Source: Channa striata (taxonomy: Eukaryota; Chordata; Actinopteri; Anabantiformes; Channidae). Taken from it: 64,000 nt of DNA. The notes beneath the pieces are model-generated. The model did no database searches. It was not told the origin of the DNA and saw only the letters and a list, made by a program, of their open reading frames with translations. The stretch lies in contig CM065172.1 in the NCBI GenBank assembly GCA_033026295.1, positions 15,185,165-15,249,164 of the forward strand, read 5' to 3'. Shown piece by piece: positions 50,765-62,950 of the stretch; within the stretch, counting starts at the first letter, position 1, and every line of letters begins with the position of its first letter. A program made the position numbers and the translations under genes.

Positions 50765-53364
50765 CTGCACCAGCAACAATAATCAAGCAGAGTTGGCAAT
50801 GACTTGACTATAAATATTAAATTGTGGACTTTTATAGCTCAAATTTCTCTTGTTCTCTGATTCTTTGATCTGTAGAATTTTCTATCTATTAATGTGTCAA
50901 CTTCTATAAATTCTAAGCTGTCAAGAAAAAGAGGCCAAAGGGAGGAGGTTACCAAAATGTTATTTGAAACAGAATATTTGCCTTGTTGATTTAAACGACT
51001 TGTGCTAGTTAAACAAAACATAACTACTTATTAGCTATTAGCCTATTATTTACCAGCTCTGAGAAAAGGCTTAAACTGAATTAGGAGGATAAATATCAAG
51101 GAGGATCCAAGTGTATTTGAACAGATTCAGTATAGGTTAAAGTAAAGCCTTTCACATGTGGATTCTTCTCTAGTTTCCCTTTACTCTACTAATTGTTTTG
51201 CTATTTTCAAACTAGACTAATAAAACCACTGAAAAAGCTTAAAATGTGATGGATAATTCCAGTTAATATTAAAGTTAGTTTTTATAGACTTATTGTGAGT
51301 GAGCGACTAGGTTCTCTCCTCCTCCTGTCTTCTAGAACTCTGCATGTTTGTGGAGGCAACATTAGGGTCAATATCCAATACCTTATATAACGTCTGTCTG
51401 CTTCTCTTTGAAAGGTACTTGGCATTTGAAAAACCCACCGCCCAATAATGACAGCAACTCAGCATATTCACAAATGTCCACAGCATCCCGTATGTACATT
51501 ATAACCTGCTAATGTCTAGCTTTATGTCTGCCCGGTATGTCTGGAGAGATTAATGGAGAGGGGAAATATCTAGGCAGGAATTTGTACGAAGCCAAGACGT
51601 TTTCCTTCGCAGCATCTACGGGGGAAGAAAAGCGCCTGTCATGGACAGGTCTTAGGGTTGTTTATCTGCATAGGTTCAGACATACGTTAAATGCTAAACC
51701 TTGGAAGAGAAGCGAAAGGTAATTGAATAAATGGAAACAGACTGCATGATGCCATCAGCACAAACCACAGACAACATGTAAGCATCTGCCCTCTATTATA
51801 TTGTCTGACATCAGCTCTTCCTACCACGCATATACCATCCTGAACACACAAACACACGTACGGCAATCAAAAAGGAATGCAGAAAGGTGCATATGGTACA
51901 ACAAAGTGTATGGAAAGACAAACAGTTCAAATTTATGGCCAGAAACTTGGTCAAGGTGAGGCATTCAGGATCCCGGACCAACACACAGTAGCACACACAC
52001 ATTGACCCAAAAGAGAAAAATGCCCACACACAGATTTTGCTTTTCAACCATTTCCATAGCTTCCAGTTAATTTCTGTAACAAAAGCTATGCTCTGTCTTT
52101 ATAAACTATTTGTTTCTGCTTCAGAGCACAGCGAGAGAAAACATCACCCAGAGAAAGAGAAACACACCGAGCCCAAAGAAAATAAAAAGGGCAGTATTAA
52201 AAAAAACATAAACCCCAATAGGAATGTACTGTGTGTAACACTCGTAGAAACCACCATGAAAAATCACAAAAACATGAACTTTTGTACATGTTAGTGCTAC
52301 ACTCCAAACAAAAAAGGAATATTCAACTATACTATATAATCAAGATAGGATGGGAAACACAAAAACCGCAAAAAGACAATCAAGCAGTGGCCATCCATTA
52401 CTGTACCTGCCAGATAACATCAGGATCAAAACAGAAAGGGGGGTTGGTGTTCTGTAATTACAAATTAGACATATATAGTCCTTATAGACGCAGACAGACA
52501 GACAGACAGACAACACAGACAGCTGAGACAAAGAGAAGAAAGTAGCTCTCTAACTCTCACCCTTGATCTGTCTAATCCTTCTGGTTTGTTTGGCCTTTTC
52601 TAATTAATGTAGTCAGATTTAATTTGGCTTCTCTCGTGCATTTACAACACTGTGGGCATCCTTGGCTAGCACATGTGCAGATTGTTAATAAGCAAACAAA
52701 TCACAAAGCATGTGTGAAAAATAATTGTGGTTTTGCTGTAAAGGAGCCACTTTGGTACAAGCGCTTGCTGAATAAACACTAAATATGTGAGAGTGCGGGG
52801 GCGTGCGCAGTTACACATGTGGAGTCAACTGCATTTTCACAGCTCGAGCAACTTCAAAGGACTGAGATGAGAGTGAAAGCTTCCATATGTGACATTTGAA
52901 ACAAATTGAATAAGTGCTCAACTCTGCATGGGCCAATAATGGACTCTACTCGGGCATGGTCGCCATTCAGACATGAGGCAACATTAAGATCACCATTTAT
53001 AGATTTGTTTTTGCATGCACAATACATTTATTGTTACATTTAGGGCTGAGCCAGATCATATGCAGCTCGCGCTACACTAGTGTTCAAAATTTGTATGTCG
53101 ATAAAAGCTGATATCAAACTAAACCAGAAAACACGCCGCAATGAGAAGAACAAACCAGGCTGCTGAAGCAAGATCACACAATCAGACAATAATTTTCATC
53201 TCAGCTACCACAGTTTAAATTCCTTATCTCAAATTTAAGATAAAATAGCATATCTACATGCAATATTTTTTAAGCTGAGAGGTGATGCAGTATATTCATA
53301 CACATCATGGCACATTATTACTTAAAATGCACCTGCTCTAGTTTGTTTCTCCTACAAGTCCTAC
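50765..53364. other. intron between exons B and C
   Basis: Apart from a (CAGA)n tract at 52491-52512, nothing recognisable was found. Confidence 0.6.
52491..52512. repeat. (CAGA)n tetranucleotide tract
   Basis: Five consecutive CAGA units. Confidence 0.9.
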
Positions 53365-53439
53365 CTTCATATCAATGACAGTCTGCAGAGCCCTGGTCTT
53401 GGCCGGATCAGCCTGGAGCTGGTTCCGACGATGGAGCTC
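53365..53439 (-). CDS. erc2: ERC2-like exon B (25 codons)
   Basis: The acceptor is ccctccccag|GAG and the donor is ATGAAG|gtagga. The exon encodes ELHRRNQLQADP followed by AKTRALQTVIDMK, which aligns without gaps to the family segment ELHRR...AKTKALQTVIEMK. The spelling NQLQ plus DP/EP is characteristic of ERC2. A second possible acceptor 13 nt upstream (tttttacag|AGT) would add VPPQ out of phase with exon A, so the inner AG was chosen. The exon is 75 bp, phase 0 on both sides, and joins exon A as ...MHVKE|ELHRR..., which matches the family ...IHLRE|ELHRR. Confidence 0.95.
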
Positions 53440-54370
53440 CTGGGGAGGGACTCTGTAAAAATAAGCCTGGCGGCTCATCATCTTTAGCACTCCTACAGCT
53501 TCAGAGCCACTTCAAAAAAAATCGGCTGATCGGGCTGATCAGTTTGTATGTCTCCTCGTCTTTCACGAGACGTGGAAACCTTGTCTAGATGCTGCTTGTC
53601 TTTTTCTAAACGCCGCTGTTACCCTGTATCGCACATCCTTAAACAGTCTTGTTTGCAATGAAAAAAACTTCCTATGATCTTTAAGTTGGTTCTGGGTTTG
53701 ATGCTCCTCAGAAGACGTCTTTCCGTCTCTAACTGATGTCTACTTTCTCTGCTCTCTCCTTTTTATGTCTTTCCCTCTCTATTTACTAGCAAGCAGGCAG
53801 CACACTCATCTATATATCATATAAATCTGTCTCCTGCACTTTTTGTGTCTGAATGTTTCTTATCTCGCACTTGTTTGCTCTGTCTCTCTCGCAGATGTCT
53901 CTGGCATGGTACAGCTCTCGCTTAGCAACACTTTCTGCCAGCACATGCGCTAAGCTTCTTCTATCAATAATTAATGTTAGATCTGACCTACAACTACAGT
54001 ATGTCACATTTGTAGTGATAGGCAAAAAGACACGCTTATATAATGATGCACACACACTTGTTCCGCGCAACAATGTCCACAAAGGAAAAAGGAAAGGAAG
54101 GAAAAATGTAATATTTTTGACGAGTCTTACATGGAAGCCTTTTAAATGTGGGCATGTGTGACCTGCTCCACTGCAGCACAAATGGTCATTTCTACTCAAA
54201 GTCACCGTGCTCTGAAAGTATGTCCACAACTATCACCATATTTAGCCTCACTGTCATCCCAGGCTCGACTTGTAGGCTTTACGTTAAGCAATGTGTACTT
54301 TAGTGTGAAGTCAGAGCCTAAATGCCAAACACTGGCTACTGTGTAGAGTTTATATTCATTAAAACTTCTT

Positions 54371-54600
54371 GGGGATTGCTTAGCGTTGCTGCCTCACCCG
54401 TTCAAATCTACCTGCCAGCTGCGGCCTTTTTTCATGTCCCGCCTGTGCTTGGGTTGTGAATGGTTGTCTATCTGTGACTGCCCTCAGATAAACTGGCATC
54501 CAGTTCAGGTTGTAATCTGCATCTTGCCCACTGACAGCTGGTATGGCTCCAGCCCCTTGCCACCCTGAAGAGGATAAGTGGTTAAAGATGATGAATGGAT
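54371..54600 (+). mobile_element. teleost SINE-like element, copy 2
   Basis: Shares with the copy at 47006 the motifs gttgctgcctcacccgttca, gtgaatggttgtctatctgt and ctcagataaactggcatcca. It continues to the typical 3' end gacagctggtatggctccag ... ccctgaagaggataagtggt ... gatgaatgga. It is shorter in the middle than copy 1. The head is a degraded tRNA-like region. Confidence 0.8.
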
Positions 54601-56430
54601 TAACTCTCCTGCATAGCTTGACTACTGTTTTTAGACCTTTATTTAATTGGGGAGGTAACACTAGGCCTTTACATTAATTGATTAAGCAGAAGTTATGGCA
54701 CCACTCCATACTGCTGTGTATAAAAGGTATGAATTCAGGATGGGGGAGCCATTGTTGACCCTGCAGCATTAGTAAAATCGCAGCATCTGTCCCAGCTCAA
54801 CATCTGTTTAAAAGAGAAGAAGAGGTTGGGACTTGAGGGTGTCATGTTTTGATGGCTTGGTAATTCTGTGACCTTCCACCGGGTTTTTTCCAGCATTAGT
54901 CTTTTTACAACATTACATTAGCATATGTTTTCCAACACATGCTTCAACATATGCATATTGCTCAAACACATTTTTCAACAGCGGTTTGTTTGTACAAATC
55001 ATAATCATTAACATGTTTTACAAGATGCACAACAATCTGTATCCAAAACATGTCAATGTAAAACACAAAAGAACATTGATACTATGTTTCCCACAATTGT
55101 TTTGAAGTCATAGTTTGTATTTCTGATACAGGGTGTATATCAAATTGGACCTACACCGGGTCAGTCAAAAAAGAACATTACACCCCGCCCAAAATAAAGG
55201 CCAACTTAATATTAATATACCGAGCTTTTTGTTTAAAAGGGGCTACTGTGAGCAATGTTCTCTGTTTTTATGAACAACCTGTTCACACCCACGCAGCCAC
55301 ACACATTCACACTCAGGCACAACCTAGCACAAGCACAGCCTGATCTGCTGCTGGCCACCAGGCAGAATTAGGGCCTCACAAATCTGGCAACGAGGGAGTG
55401 GTCCTTCCTGAGGGGCATCTCACAGATGCCATGCATTGAATAAAATTTAAAAAATGAATGAGCCTAGCAAAATCCTACTGACCTGAACATAGCATATTTG
55501 AAAGGTGAGGAAAATTGTAAATTGGCAGTACAAGAACATAAAAAACAAAAGAGTGGGAGGCAAGGTGTTACAATGATTTCCCATATCTCCTTTTCCTGAC
55601 AGTTCTCCCAGTGAGCAGAAATGAAAGAAGACAGGGGCCTTATCCTTGTGTGTATGTCAGCTGTGGATAAGGAGGGATTACTGCTGTCAGAGCATGCCTC
55701 CCACAGACTGGCATGCCCACTACTGCCACAACCCTAATCTTCCACTGACCATATGTGTATTAATGTGTCACTCTCAGTGTGCCTGTCTGTCTTTTTGTCT
55801 GCCTGAGCACATTTATCTGTCCCTTGGAGAGAGTGTCAAGAACGGTTAGAGCACACTTCTCAAAACTGTTGTCTCTCTCAATTGGGGAAATTAAGAGAGC
55901 ATGTTATCAAAGGCTGTCTTCTCTGCTTCACATGTGTCAGAGAAATGAGCATATGGAATGAATAGGACCAAATGTAACACTATAGCAATAGGTGCCGCCA
56001 TCCTAAATGAAGGATTCGGTCAAAAGGTTCAGTTCTAGCCTGAAGGCAATGGTGTCATGTACACCATGCGCAGACTAGAACATTCACAGATTCTACACAC
56101 ACACTCACACACACACACATTCATCAATCACATTCCCATCCCTTCTCCATCAGTGAGAGCAAAAGGAAAAAAGGAAACACATTTGCTTGCCACAAATGCA
56201 AAAAATCTGTTTGCCTATCAGCTCAAAGAGCTGCTTAAATGTGCATTTTGTAAAGACAAAGGCAAAATCAGGGAATCAAAGCCTCGTTGAGCAACAGGGA
56301 GGGGGTGAGGAGAAGGTTTAAGGGGTGTAATTTTGTCCCGATAAACTTTTCCGCTCAAACATTCTGGGTGCTCAACAGAGCGTGGTGAGTATGTGGTGCC
56401 TGGGGTGTGGTGGGGAGAAGGGACCACTGG

Positions 56431-56463
56431 TGTGTGTGCGCACGTGTGTGTGTGTGTGTGTTT
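56431..56463. repeat. interrupted (GT)n microsatellite
   Basis: GT tract with a gcgcac interruption. Confidence 0.9.
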
Positions 56464-59400
56464 GCTCGTGACATTTTCAGTGGTCTTCTAACTTTGGCTG
56501 AGAGGGGCTTCATTAGCAGAGACTGAAAGCAGCCAATCAAGCATGGAGCCCTAACAGGCACCCACCTTGTAGAGGCCATTTACAGATTAACCTAACTCCA
56601 AAATCAGGAAGAGACTACAGTTCATGGGCAGAAAAACATATACATTCAAAGAGACAGATGATAAAGAGGAGTATCAATATTCTGCAGCTAATAAGCTAGA
56701 AGACGAAAATTCTGGTAAGAGAATTGAAAATATTTTTTGACTTGCCGTCCACTTCTCAAAAATACATTTCTGATGTTTCATCAGGGTTTGCAAAAGGGTG
56801 AGGGGTAGAAAGAGAGAGCCAAAAACAGCAGCATTAGTTCTGTAGGACGTTATAATAAAGAAAAACAGAGGGCCAAACTGCTTTGCCCTAGAAGAACATA
56901 TACTGACTGAGATCTCTTCATATACAGCGTCTCTAAAGACCATATGAAATCTGCCATCTCTAAGTGAGAGTGCATGTGTATGTGCACACCGTTGGCAGCA
57001 GGTCAGGGCTGGGCAGGAACAGACCAGTGGTGCAACTGTTATTACTGGGTCTTCGGGGACCTGGCGGCTGGGGAGAGTCGATTAGGCCCAGATTTATGCC
57101 TCTCGGCATGTATGTATATGTGTGTGCCACCTAACTTAGAGTGGCTGCATTTAAGTGTAACCATAGGTAGATTCTAATAGAATACTGCCACTTAGCGGAC
57201 ACTGCTAGTAGTGCAAACCTTTACCTGTGAACATACTGAAGAGGAGGCATTTAAAAAGAGTTTAAATACTGTAGCTTCGACATGCTACTTTACATATGGC
57301 CTCCATATTATCAGGACTGTGCCGCTAAGGCAGTATGACAGCTGACAAAGTTGAAAAGGAAACACAAGCGAGAGAGCAGCACTACACACATCATTTCCTG
57401 ACAACACACATCAGCAGGTGAAGAAGTGATGGAATGAGCTATGAGTCCATATTGCACACCAGTCAGCCATATGCACCATCAGCACAGACAGCTGGCTCAA
57501 GTAACTTCACATCTGGACATGGTCTATACGTTCTAAGAGGTACAACGCCAGCAGAAAGGACAAAATTAAAAAATAGAGATTTTAATTCTTTGTGGACTTT
57601 TACTTAAGTCTCCAATTTGCCTTATACAAAACTACAACAGTTCATTTTGATGCATGCCTGGCTCAACTTCCCAAATAGATAATAATTTAGGGACATAATT
57701 TAATCTTTAAACCGAAGAAAGCCCCTCTGTCAAACGTCTCGGCCAAGTTTGAAAGATAAATAAAAAAAGAAGTGAACTGAAAGTGGAGGCATTTATTATG
57801 CCAGTTCAGGCTAAACAAGCTGGGTCATTTAAGAGGAGACTAATAGGTGTGGTAATGAAAAGCAGTTGGGCTGGTTTCCTTTGGAGCTAATCAAAAGAAA
57901 TAGTGCACCCTAATAGATGCAATAACTGCACCACCATGAACAGCTTTCCTTCACAAGTGCAAGAATAAGCCTAAATTACCACTAATACACATAAACAAAG
58001 CAAGAGGCCTTTTGTGGAAGTAGGCTTCTTTTTAGAGTTCATTGAGTGAAATGTTTCAGTGAATCTATATTCGCACGAGACTTTAACACTGTCAAATAAC
58101 CTGAACCTATGAAATTCCTAGAATATGAAAGTTTTGAGTGACTGAAATAGAAAACCAGACTGGAGTTATTATTTAACTAACACACAATAAAATAAATAGC
58201 AATTCTCTACAGTACATGTACAAAAAAAAAACTATCTGGACATCAGTTTGATTGACTTTCAACTTTCAAGCTTTTAGTTTGGTTTAAAAAAAAGTTTAAA
58301 CTCTACACTGAACTGGTGTTCATGTCTGTTTGTGTAATATTTTTCACACGCACATATGCAAGCACACATACACGCAGACGCACAAACACGCAGACACACA
58401 CATGCAGAGACTGTCACCCCATCACAACCCCAGACGAGATGAGGCCAGAAGAGCACCCGGGAAAAAAAAAGAAAGAACAACACTCGCCTCTCTTTTCAAT
58501 CAGGGCGGCCCGAGTGTTTTCCCTCATTAATCATACATTAATATTCAGACAAACACAGTCTGTTTTTCTACCTTAGAAAAACACTCCTTTCTCCCATCTC
58601 TCTCTCTCGCCTCTCAGACCCATTCATCCCCTCCTCCCTCACAGCACACACAGTGTGTGTTAAGCTGTCAAGCAGGTAAAAATAGCACAGCACACAGAGT
58701 GTGTGTGAACAGGTACTCACCTCTTACACACACAGCATGGTTAGCTCCAATACATATGCATAAACACACACACAAATACCAACTTGCAAATCCTTTGTTG
58801 CATTAACATCCCAGGATGCATTAGCATGGGCAAGAACACCCACACTCCCCTCTGACAATATCACCACAGTCACCAAACACCCGGCATGGGTGGTTATCCC
58901 GTCAGCCGTCGGCAACCCAGCAATGGAGTGTCCTCGCTAGAAAGGTTAAGCCGACAGGCCCCAGATGTGCACGCATGCTCACTGACACATACACACACAT
59001 AGAACACACACGCAAACATTCTGACTGGGCACGACAGACACAGAGGCAGACAAACAATGCATAACCAAAAAATAAGAACCTTCCAAACAAACAATAACAG
59101 AATAAGGCTCAACCACAAAACACATACACAAACACGCATACTGACAGAGAGGTAGAGAAATTAAAGGCTAAGAAGATTTGGGAGTTAAAAATAAATAAAG
59201 CAGGAGTGAGCAGCCTACTCCTAGGTCTCTTAGCAGAGGACAGAGACACACCTGTGCTACACCACTGTTCACTGGTGGACTGGCACTTTTATATTTTTAA
59301 TCAATTCAATTTAGTGTCTGAAATCTAAGATAAAAACAATTTTAAAAAAGTCTTGACTTGATCATACTATGCAAAATTATTTTTTGTATTGTGAAAGACG

Positions 59401-59553
59401 ATTTACAATGAGTGGCAACCTAAACATTCACCTTATTCAAATATTTTCAAATCCCACTGCACCACAGGCTCACTGCTGTAGAAGAAACACCAAATGCCAA
59501 ATTCTATATACAGCAGACAGACAACTGCCAATTTCCGTTATATGCATATTAAC

Positions 59554-59574
59554 AACACACACACACACACACAA
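59554..59574. repeat. (CA)n microsatellite
   Basis: A pure CA tract of about 21 bp. Confidence 0.9.
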
Positions 59575-60070
59575 AGTCAGATTGTAAAACTGCATGTAAC
59601 CCAGGCTTAGAGCTCGCCGTATGTTAATCTGGCCCATTGATAAGACCTGCTGAGCTGCTTTCTGCCCTGACACACACACCCATACACGTACCCACAGAAA
59701 GATACTGCACATACAAATACATGCACAGAAAAATATGATTAAATAATCCCTTTACCAAATAACACATACATAAGAAAGATAAATATTATCTGTTGGTATT
59801 TAAAAAACAATTATTTATTTGTATGTTTTTATTCTGCCTTAATTCACAACACTTGAACATTTCCAAAAAAATTCCGACTTAATAATTGCTTTGAATTGTT
59901 AAAATGCAGTTGTCTGGGTCCCAATATCAAAAATGTCTGTCTGTAATAAATAATAAATATCAACAAGCTGCCCTGCAGTTTTACTGCCCTACTTGTATAA
60001 TCATTTGCTGCACAGGTACATAAGCTGTCCCTTTCTTGAGCCCAAAAATATATGAGGAAAATTACCACAC

Positions 60071-60826
60071 CTCTTTCACATGCATGGTCTCAAGCTGGGC
60101 CTCTGCTTCCTGCGCCGCCATGGTTATGATGCCTGTCCGGTGTCCCCGACCCCAGTGTCCCTGACCTTGAGCTTGGCCCTGAAGCATCTCCAACAGCCTC
60201 TGGATGCTCTCGTCCCGGGCACCCAGCGTCTGCTTCTGAGAATCAATTCTCTTCTCCATCTCTTCCATGGTCTTTCTCAGCAGGTAAAGCTCCTTGGCCT
60301 GACGCTCATGCTCCGATTGCAACTGGAAGAAATTCTCCTCTGATACATCAAGAGGAGGGGGGGAAGAAAAGCCATCACACCCAGGAACCTGGCAGGGGCT
60401 GCAAGACCGATGGGAACTGGAGCCGGGCGCTATGACTGCACCTTGGCTAGGACTGTAGAGGGGCTGATTTGTGCTGTTCCTAGGCCCAGACTGAAGGGTG
60501 TTGGCAGGGCTGATTCTATGTGCAGCAAGTGCAGCGTTACAGCCATACCCCGGGCTGTGAATGATGATGTCAGCTTCCTGTTGCCTTGAATTGTAGGTGT
60601 TGGATGGGCTGGCTTTAGGGCTGTTCTTTGGTCCAGAACTGTGCAGGTTGTTAGGGCTTTGTCTGGGGCTGTGGCCAGGGCTAGGCCCCCCTCTGTGGTC
60701 CTGTTCCATATGGAATTCTCGATATGAGCTACAGTTCCCCAGCTGCCGTTGTTGCTGCAAGCGACTATTTGTCTCCCTGTGAGCTCTCAACTCCTCCTGA
60801 AGCTCCTGAACTGTTAAAGGAAGCTG
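60071..60826 (-). CDS. erc2: ERC2-like exon A (252 codons) with Ser/Pro-rich insertion
   Basis: The acceptor tttttag|CAG is preceded by a pyrimidine tract, and the donor is GAG|gtgtgg. Both ends are phase 0. Exon residues 1-26 (LTVQELQEELRAHRE...) match the family coiled-coil segment TIQALQDELR. Residues 162-216 (SEENFFQLQSEHERQAKELYLLRKT... to RLLEMLQ) are strongly conserved family sequence. Between them, residues about 27-161 are a low-complexity segment rich in Ser, Pro, Asn and Gly, with ten SP dipeptides and a repeated SGP(K/R)NS motif. The same place in mammalian ERC1/2 holds about 17-20 residues. After LEMLQ the exon is Gly/Gln-rich (GQAQGQGHWGRG), then ends ETMHVKE. That end aligns with family ENIHLRE but lacks about 12 residues before it. 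The frame stays open throughout, so the insertion looks coding rather than intronic. Confidence 0.95.
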
Positions 60827-60971
60827 CTAAAAAGGCAGAAAAAGATTATTTTCTTATTATTGCACAGATACAAAAACACAACACAAAAGTAAAAATGTTT
60901 CCTAATTGTGATGCACATATATAAAGACAAACACACATGGAAAAATGTAGTGTGGGTGTAATAAAACAGAC

Positions 60972-60995
60972 CTTGTTTCTTCTGATGTCTCCATG
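60972..60995 (-). CDS. candidate 24-nt microexon (HGDIRRNK)
   Basis: The minus strand reads ctctctgctgcag|CATGGA...AACAAG|gtctgt, giving eight codons, HGDIRRNK, phase 0 at both ends. It lies 145 nt upstream of exon A. The 3' splice site has a UCUCUGCUGCAG tract, the kind of UGC motif next to the AG that is associated with SRRM4-dependent neuronal microexons. I know of no matching residues in mammalian ERC proteins. The donor is only a partial match to consensus. Splice-site-like flanks around a short open stretch can occur by chance, so this is a candidate only. Confidence 0.3.
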
Positions 60996-61096
60996 CTGCA
61001 GCAGAGAGATGTGACATAAGAAAGACACACATAGACGCATAAAGCCAAAAAAGAAAGGAGAATATCAAACTATCACAAAGATTATTTTAGTTGCCT

Positions 61097-61140
61097 GGGT
61101 TTATAAAAGCGTCTGCCATATGACTAAATGTAAATGTAAC
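61097..61140 (+). mobile_element. SINE 3' tail fragment
   Basis: Reads ggtttataaaagcgtctgcc followed by atatgactaaatgtaaatg. This is very close to the widespread teleost repeat end recalled as GGATAAAAGCGTCTGCTAAATGACTAAATGTAAATG. Only the tail was recognised. Confidence 0.65.
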
Positions 61141-62043
61141 GCTGATGGGTGGTTGTGAGGAAACTGTTTGGCCACAAGAGGGAGACATTGCTCTTGAAAA
61201 CAATATCAGAACGTGGAGAGTGGACGGTACTTGAATGGGGCTTGTTTTCAATGAGATGAACAGTTGCTGGCCTGTTGTGGTAGGCTGTCCCTTTTTAGGA
61301 CAAAAATGTCCCAATTAGTAAATATTGATAATTCTATAATTAATAAAAACAGTTAACGCAGTAATAAACAAGCTCATAAAATTGTTTACATTTTTAACTA
61401 AGTGACACAAATAGGCACTGATGGAGTGTAGTAATGTTAGTGCTTTTCACATTTTTACACTACAAAGAAACACATATTACAGTCTGATAATTTACATTCA
61501 AAGCATGGACAATAATGGATTATTGTCTGAGCAGGGTAATTATCAAAAAGCTAAGAAAAGGTAGTAGATACTTTTTCCTCAAATTCTCTGACTCCTGTGC
61601 TGGGGAGCACCAAGGACATGGAGATGTAGGAGAGTGGTGAGGTGAACACGAATAATCAATGCAACAAGCTAGCACTGAATATCAAATCTTAGTGGGTGGA
61701 CAATCCTCCACACAAATGCACACACACAGACAACCAAGACTGTGGACACAAATATGCAAAAGTGTACAAACCACGACTAAACACACACAAACAGATGGTC
61801 AGGGGACAACTCTGGTCACTGCAGCTGCGAGAAAAGGTGACACTCGTTATGCTAATGGAAAGTTCTCTTGTCAGACTGAACCCTTTACAGAGTGTCTTGA
61901 AGGGCAAAAAGAAAGTGGTTATCTCGAAGGAGATTTGGGGATAGAGGTGACAACAGATAAGTGTTGGAATATCATCTCCGCACAGGTACACCTTTTGTGT
62001 TTTCAATATAAGAGTAGTACATTATAATATATATTTCATGAAG

Positions 62044-62220
62044 GGGGTGTAAACGACACCTGGTGATGTTAGTGTTGTGGTAGACAGGAGTCAGCACGGG
62101 CAGTCTGACTGCTCTGTGTCCACGCTGCAATGCTTGCATGTTCCGACACCTGTCGATCAAACACGGCACTGAAATATTCCCACACTGCCTCCTGATCAGT
62201 GTGCAAGTTAAGCACACTGA
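62044..62220. mobile_element. Tc1/mariner-type remnant, second copy
   Basis: A degraded terminal repeat (gacacctggtgatgttagtg, then ttgtgg) precedes gacaggagtcagcacgggca, gtctgactgctctgtgtcca and atgttccgacacctgtcgat. These blocks are in the same order as the interior of the element at 38126-38334. The far end is not clear. Confidence 0.6.
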
Positions 62221-62918
62221 CTTTCTTGATTTATTATAACGAAAAACAACTGATGCAAATTGTCCATGTCTCTAGTGGGTATACTTAAAGGTCTGTCTGT
62301 CACTTAAATTAACATTGTCTTGCTAGAATAATTACACAATATATGAGTGCAAAAGTTGATAAACCCCAGCCTTTACTGAGGCTGAGGAAAGATTGTGACA
62401 ACAGACTGCAGTGGGTATGTTATTGCCTGTTATTTGTTTAAAGGTGGATTATTCAACGTACCTTATCCTTGCACTTTTTAATGAATTGTATAATTCTAAT
62501 TATAAGACATTATTAAATTATCAAATTTTTTTAATGTTCTTCACACCTGCCATGCTTTCATTCTCATAAGGTTATATATAAACTCTGAGATTATAAATTC
62601 AAACATATGGGGGTGTAATAGGTTGTGAATCTAAAGAGAAGCTGTGTAAGAGGTTTCAGTAAACAAACAAAGACAAAAGGAAAAACGGTAAAAAGGCAAT
62701 ACAAAAGATATGGGAAAGAAAAATGAGGTGACACTCGCTGTATGGATCTGGTGCTTGGAGGAGTAGAACAGAGAAAAACACATCTAATGCATTTATCACT
62801 GTAACGTCACCGACACAAGAATCTCTACATCGGCTGTTCAATGGCGCACACATTTTTCATCTAGACACTGAACGAAAATCCCTCTGGCAGCCTCACAGGT
62901 GGTAAAGGTAGTGCATGT

Positions 62919-62950
62919 TGTGTGTGTGTGTGTGTGTGTGTTTGTGTGTG
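62919..62950. repeat. (GT)n microsatellite
   Basis: A GT tract with one T interruption. Confidence 0.9.

Larger units (their letters stand above)
53440..60070. other. 6.6-kb intron between exons A and B
   Basis: Contains a SINE-like element (54371-54600) and GT/CA tracts (56431-56463, 59554-59574, and shorter ones near 56097-56120 and 58350-58400). No exon was recognised. The splice joining A to B is phase 0, and no missing family exon is expected here. Confidence 0.6.
8554..60826 (-). other. erc2: ERC2-like (ELKS/CAST) gene body, internal part only
   Basis: Eight exons in collinear order on the minus strand match successive segments of the ERC/ELKS/CAST family of active-zone cytomatrix proteins. 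Known family roles are large coiled-coil scaffolding at the presynaptic membrane and binding of RIM, Bassoon/Piccolo, liprin-alpha and Munc13. The copy is assigned to ERC2 rather than ERC1 because exon B reads HRRNQLQ (ERC1 has HRRFENA), exon C has SLERNIRDLEDE and ends FMKTK (ERC1 ends FMKNK), and exon D has SNQNSDCKQ-like spelling; these comparisons are from memory. Every exon-exon junction is phase 0 and no exon contains a stop. The gene continues past both window edges. It is diverged enough from mammalian ERC2 that it could be a teleost-duplicate (ohnolog) copy. I see no sign of decay. Confidence 0.9.

Noticed and set aside
53450..53453. Alternative exon B acceptor 13 nt upstream (ttttacag|AGT)
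   Set aside because: It would put exon B out of phase with exon A and add residues not in the family; the inner AG gives an exact family junction.
61560..61640. Possible N-terminal ERC exon upstream of exon A
   Set aside because: Neither strand gives the KTFWSPELKKER or LRENDLLRK signatures, so the preceding exons must lie outside the window.
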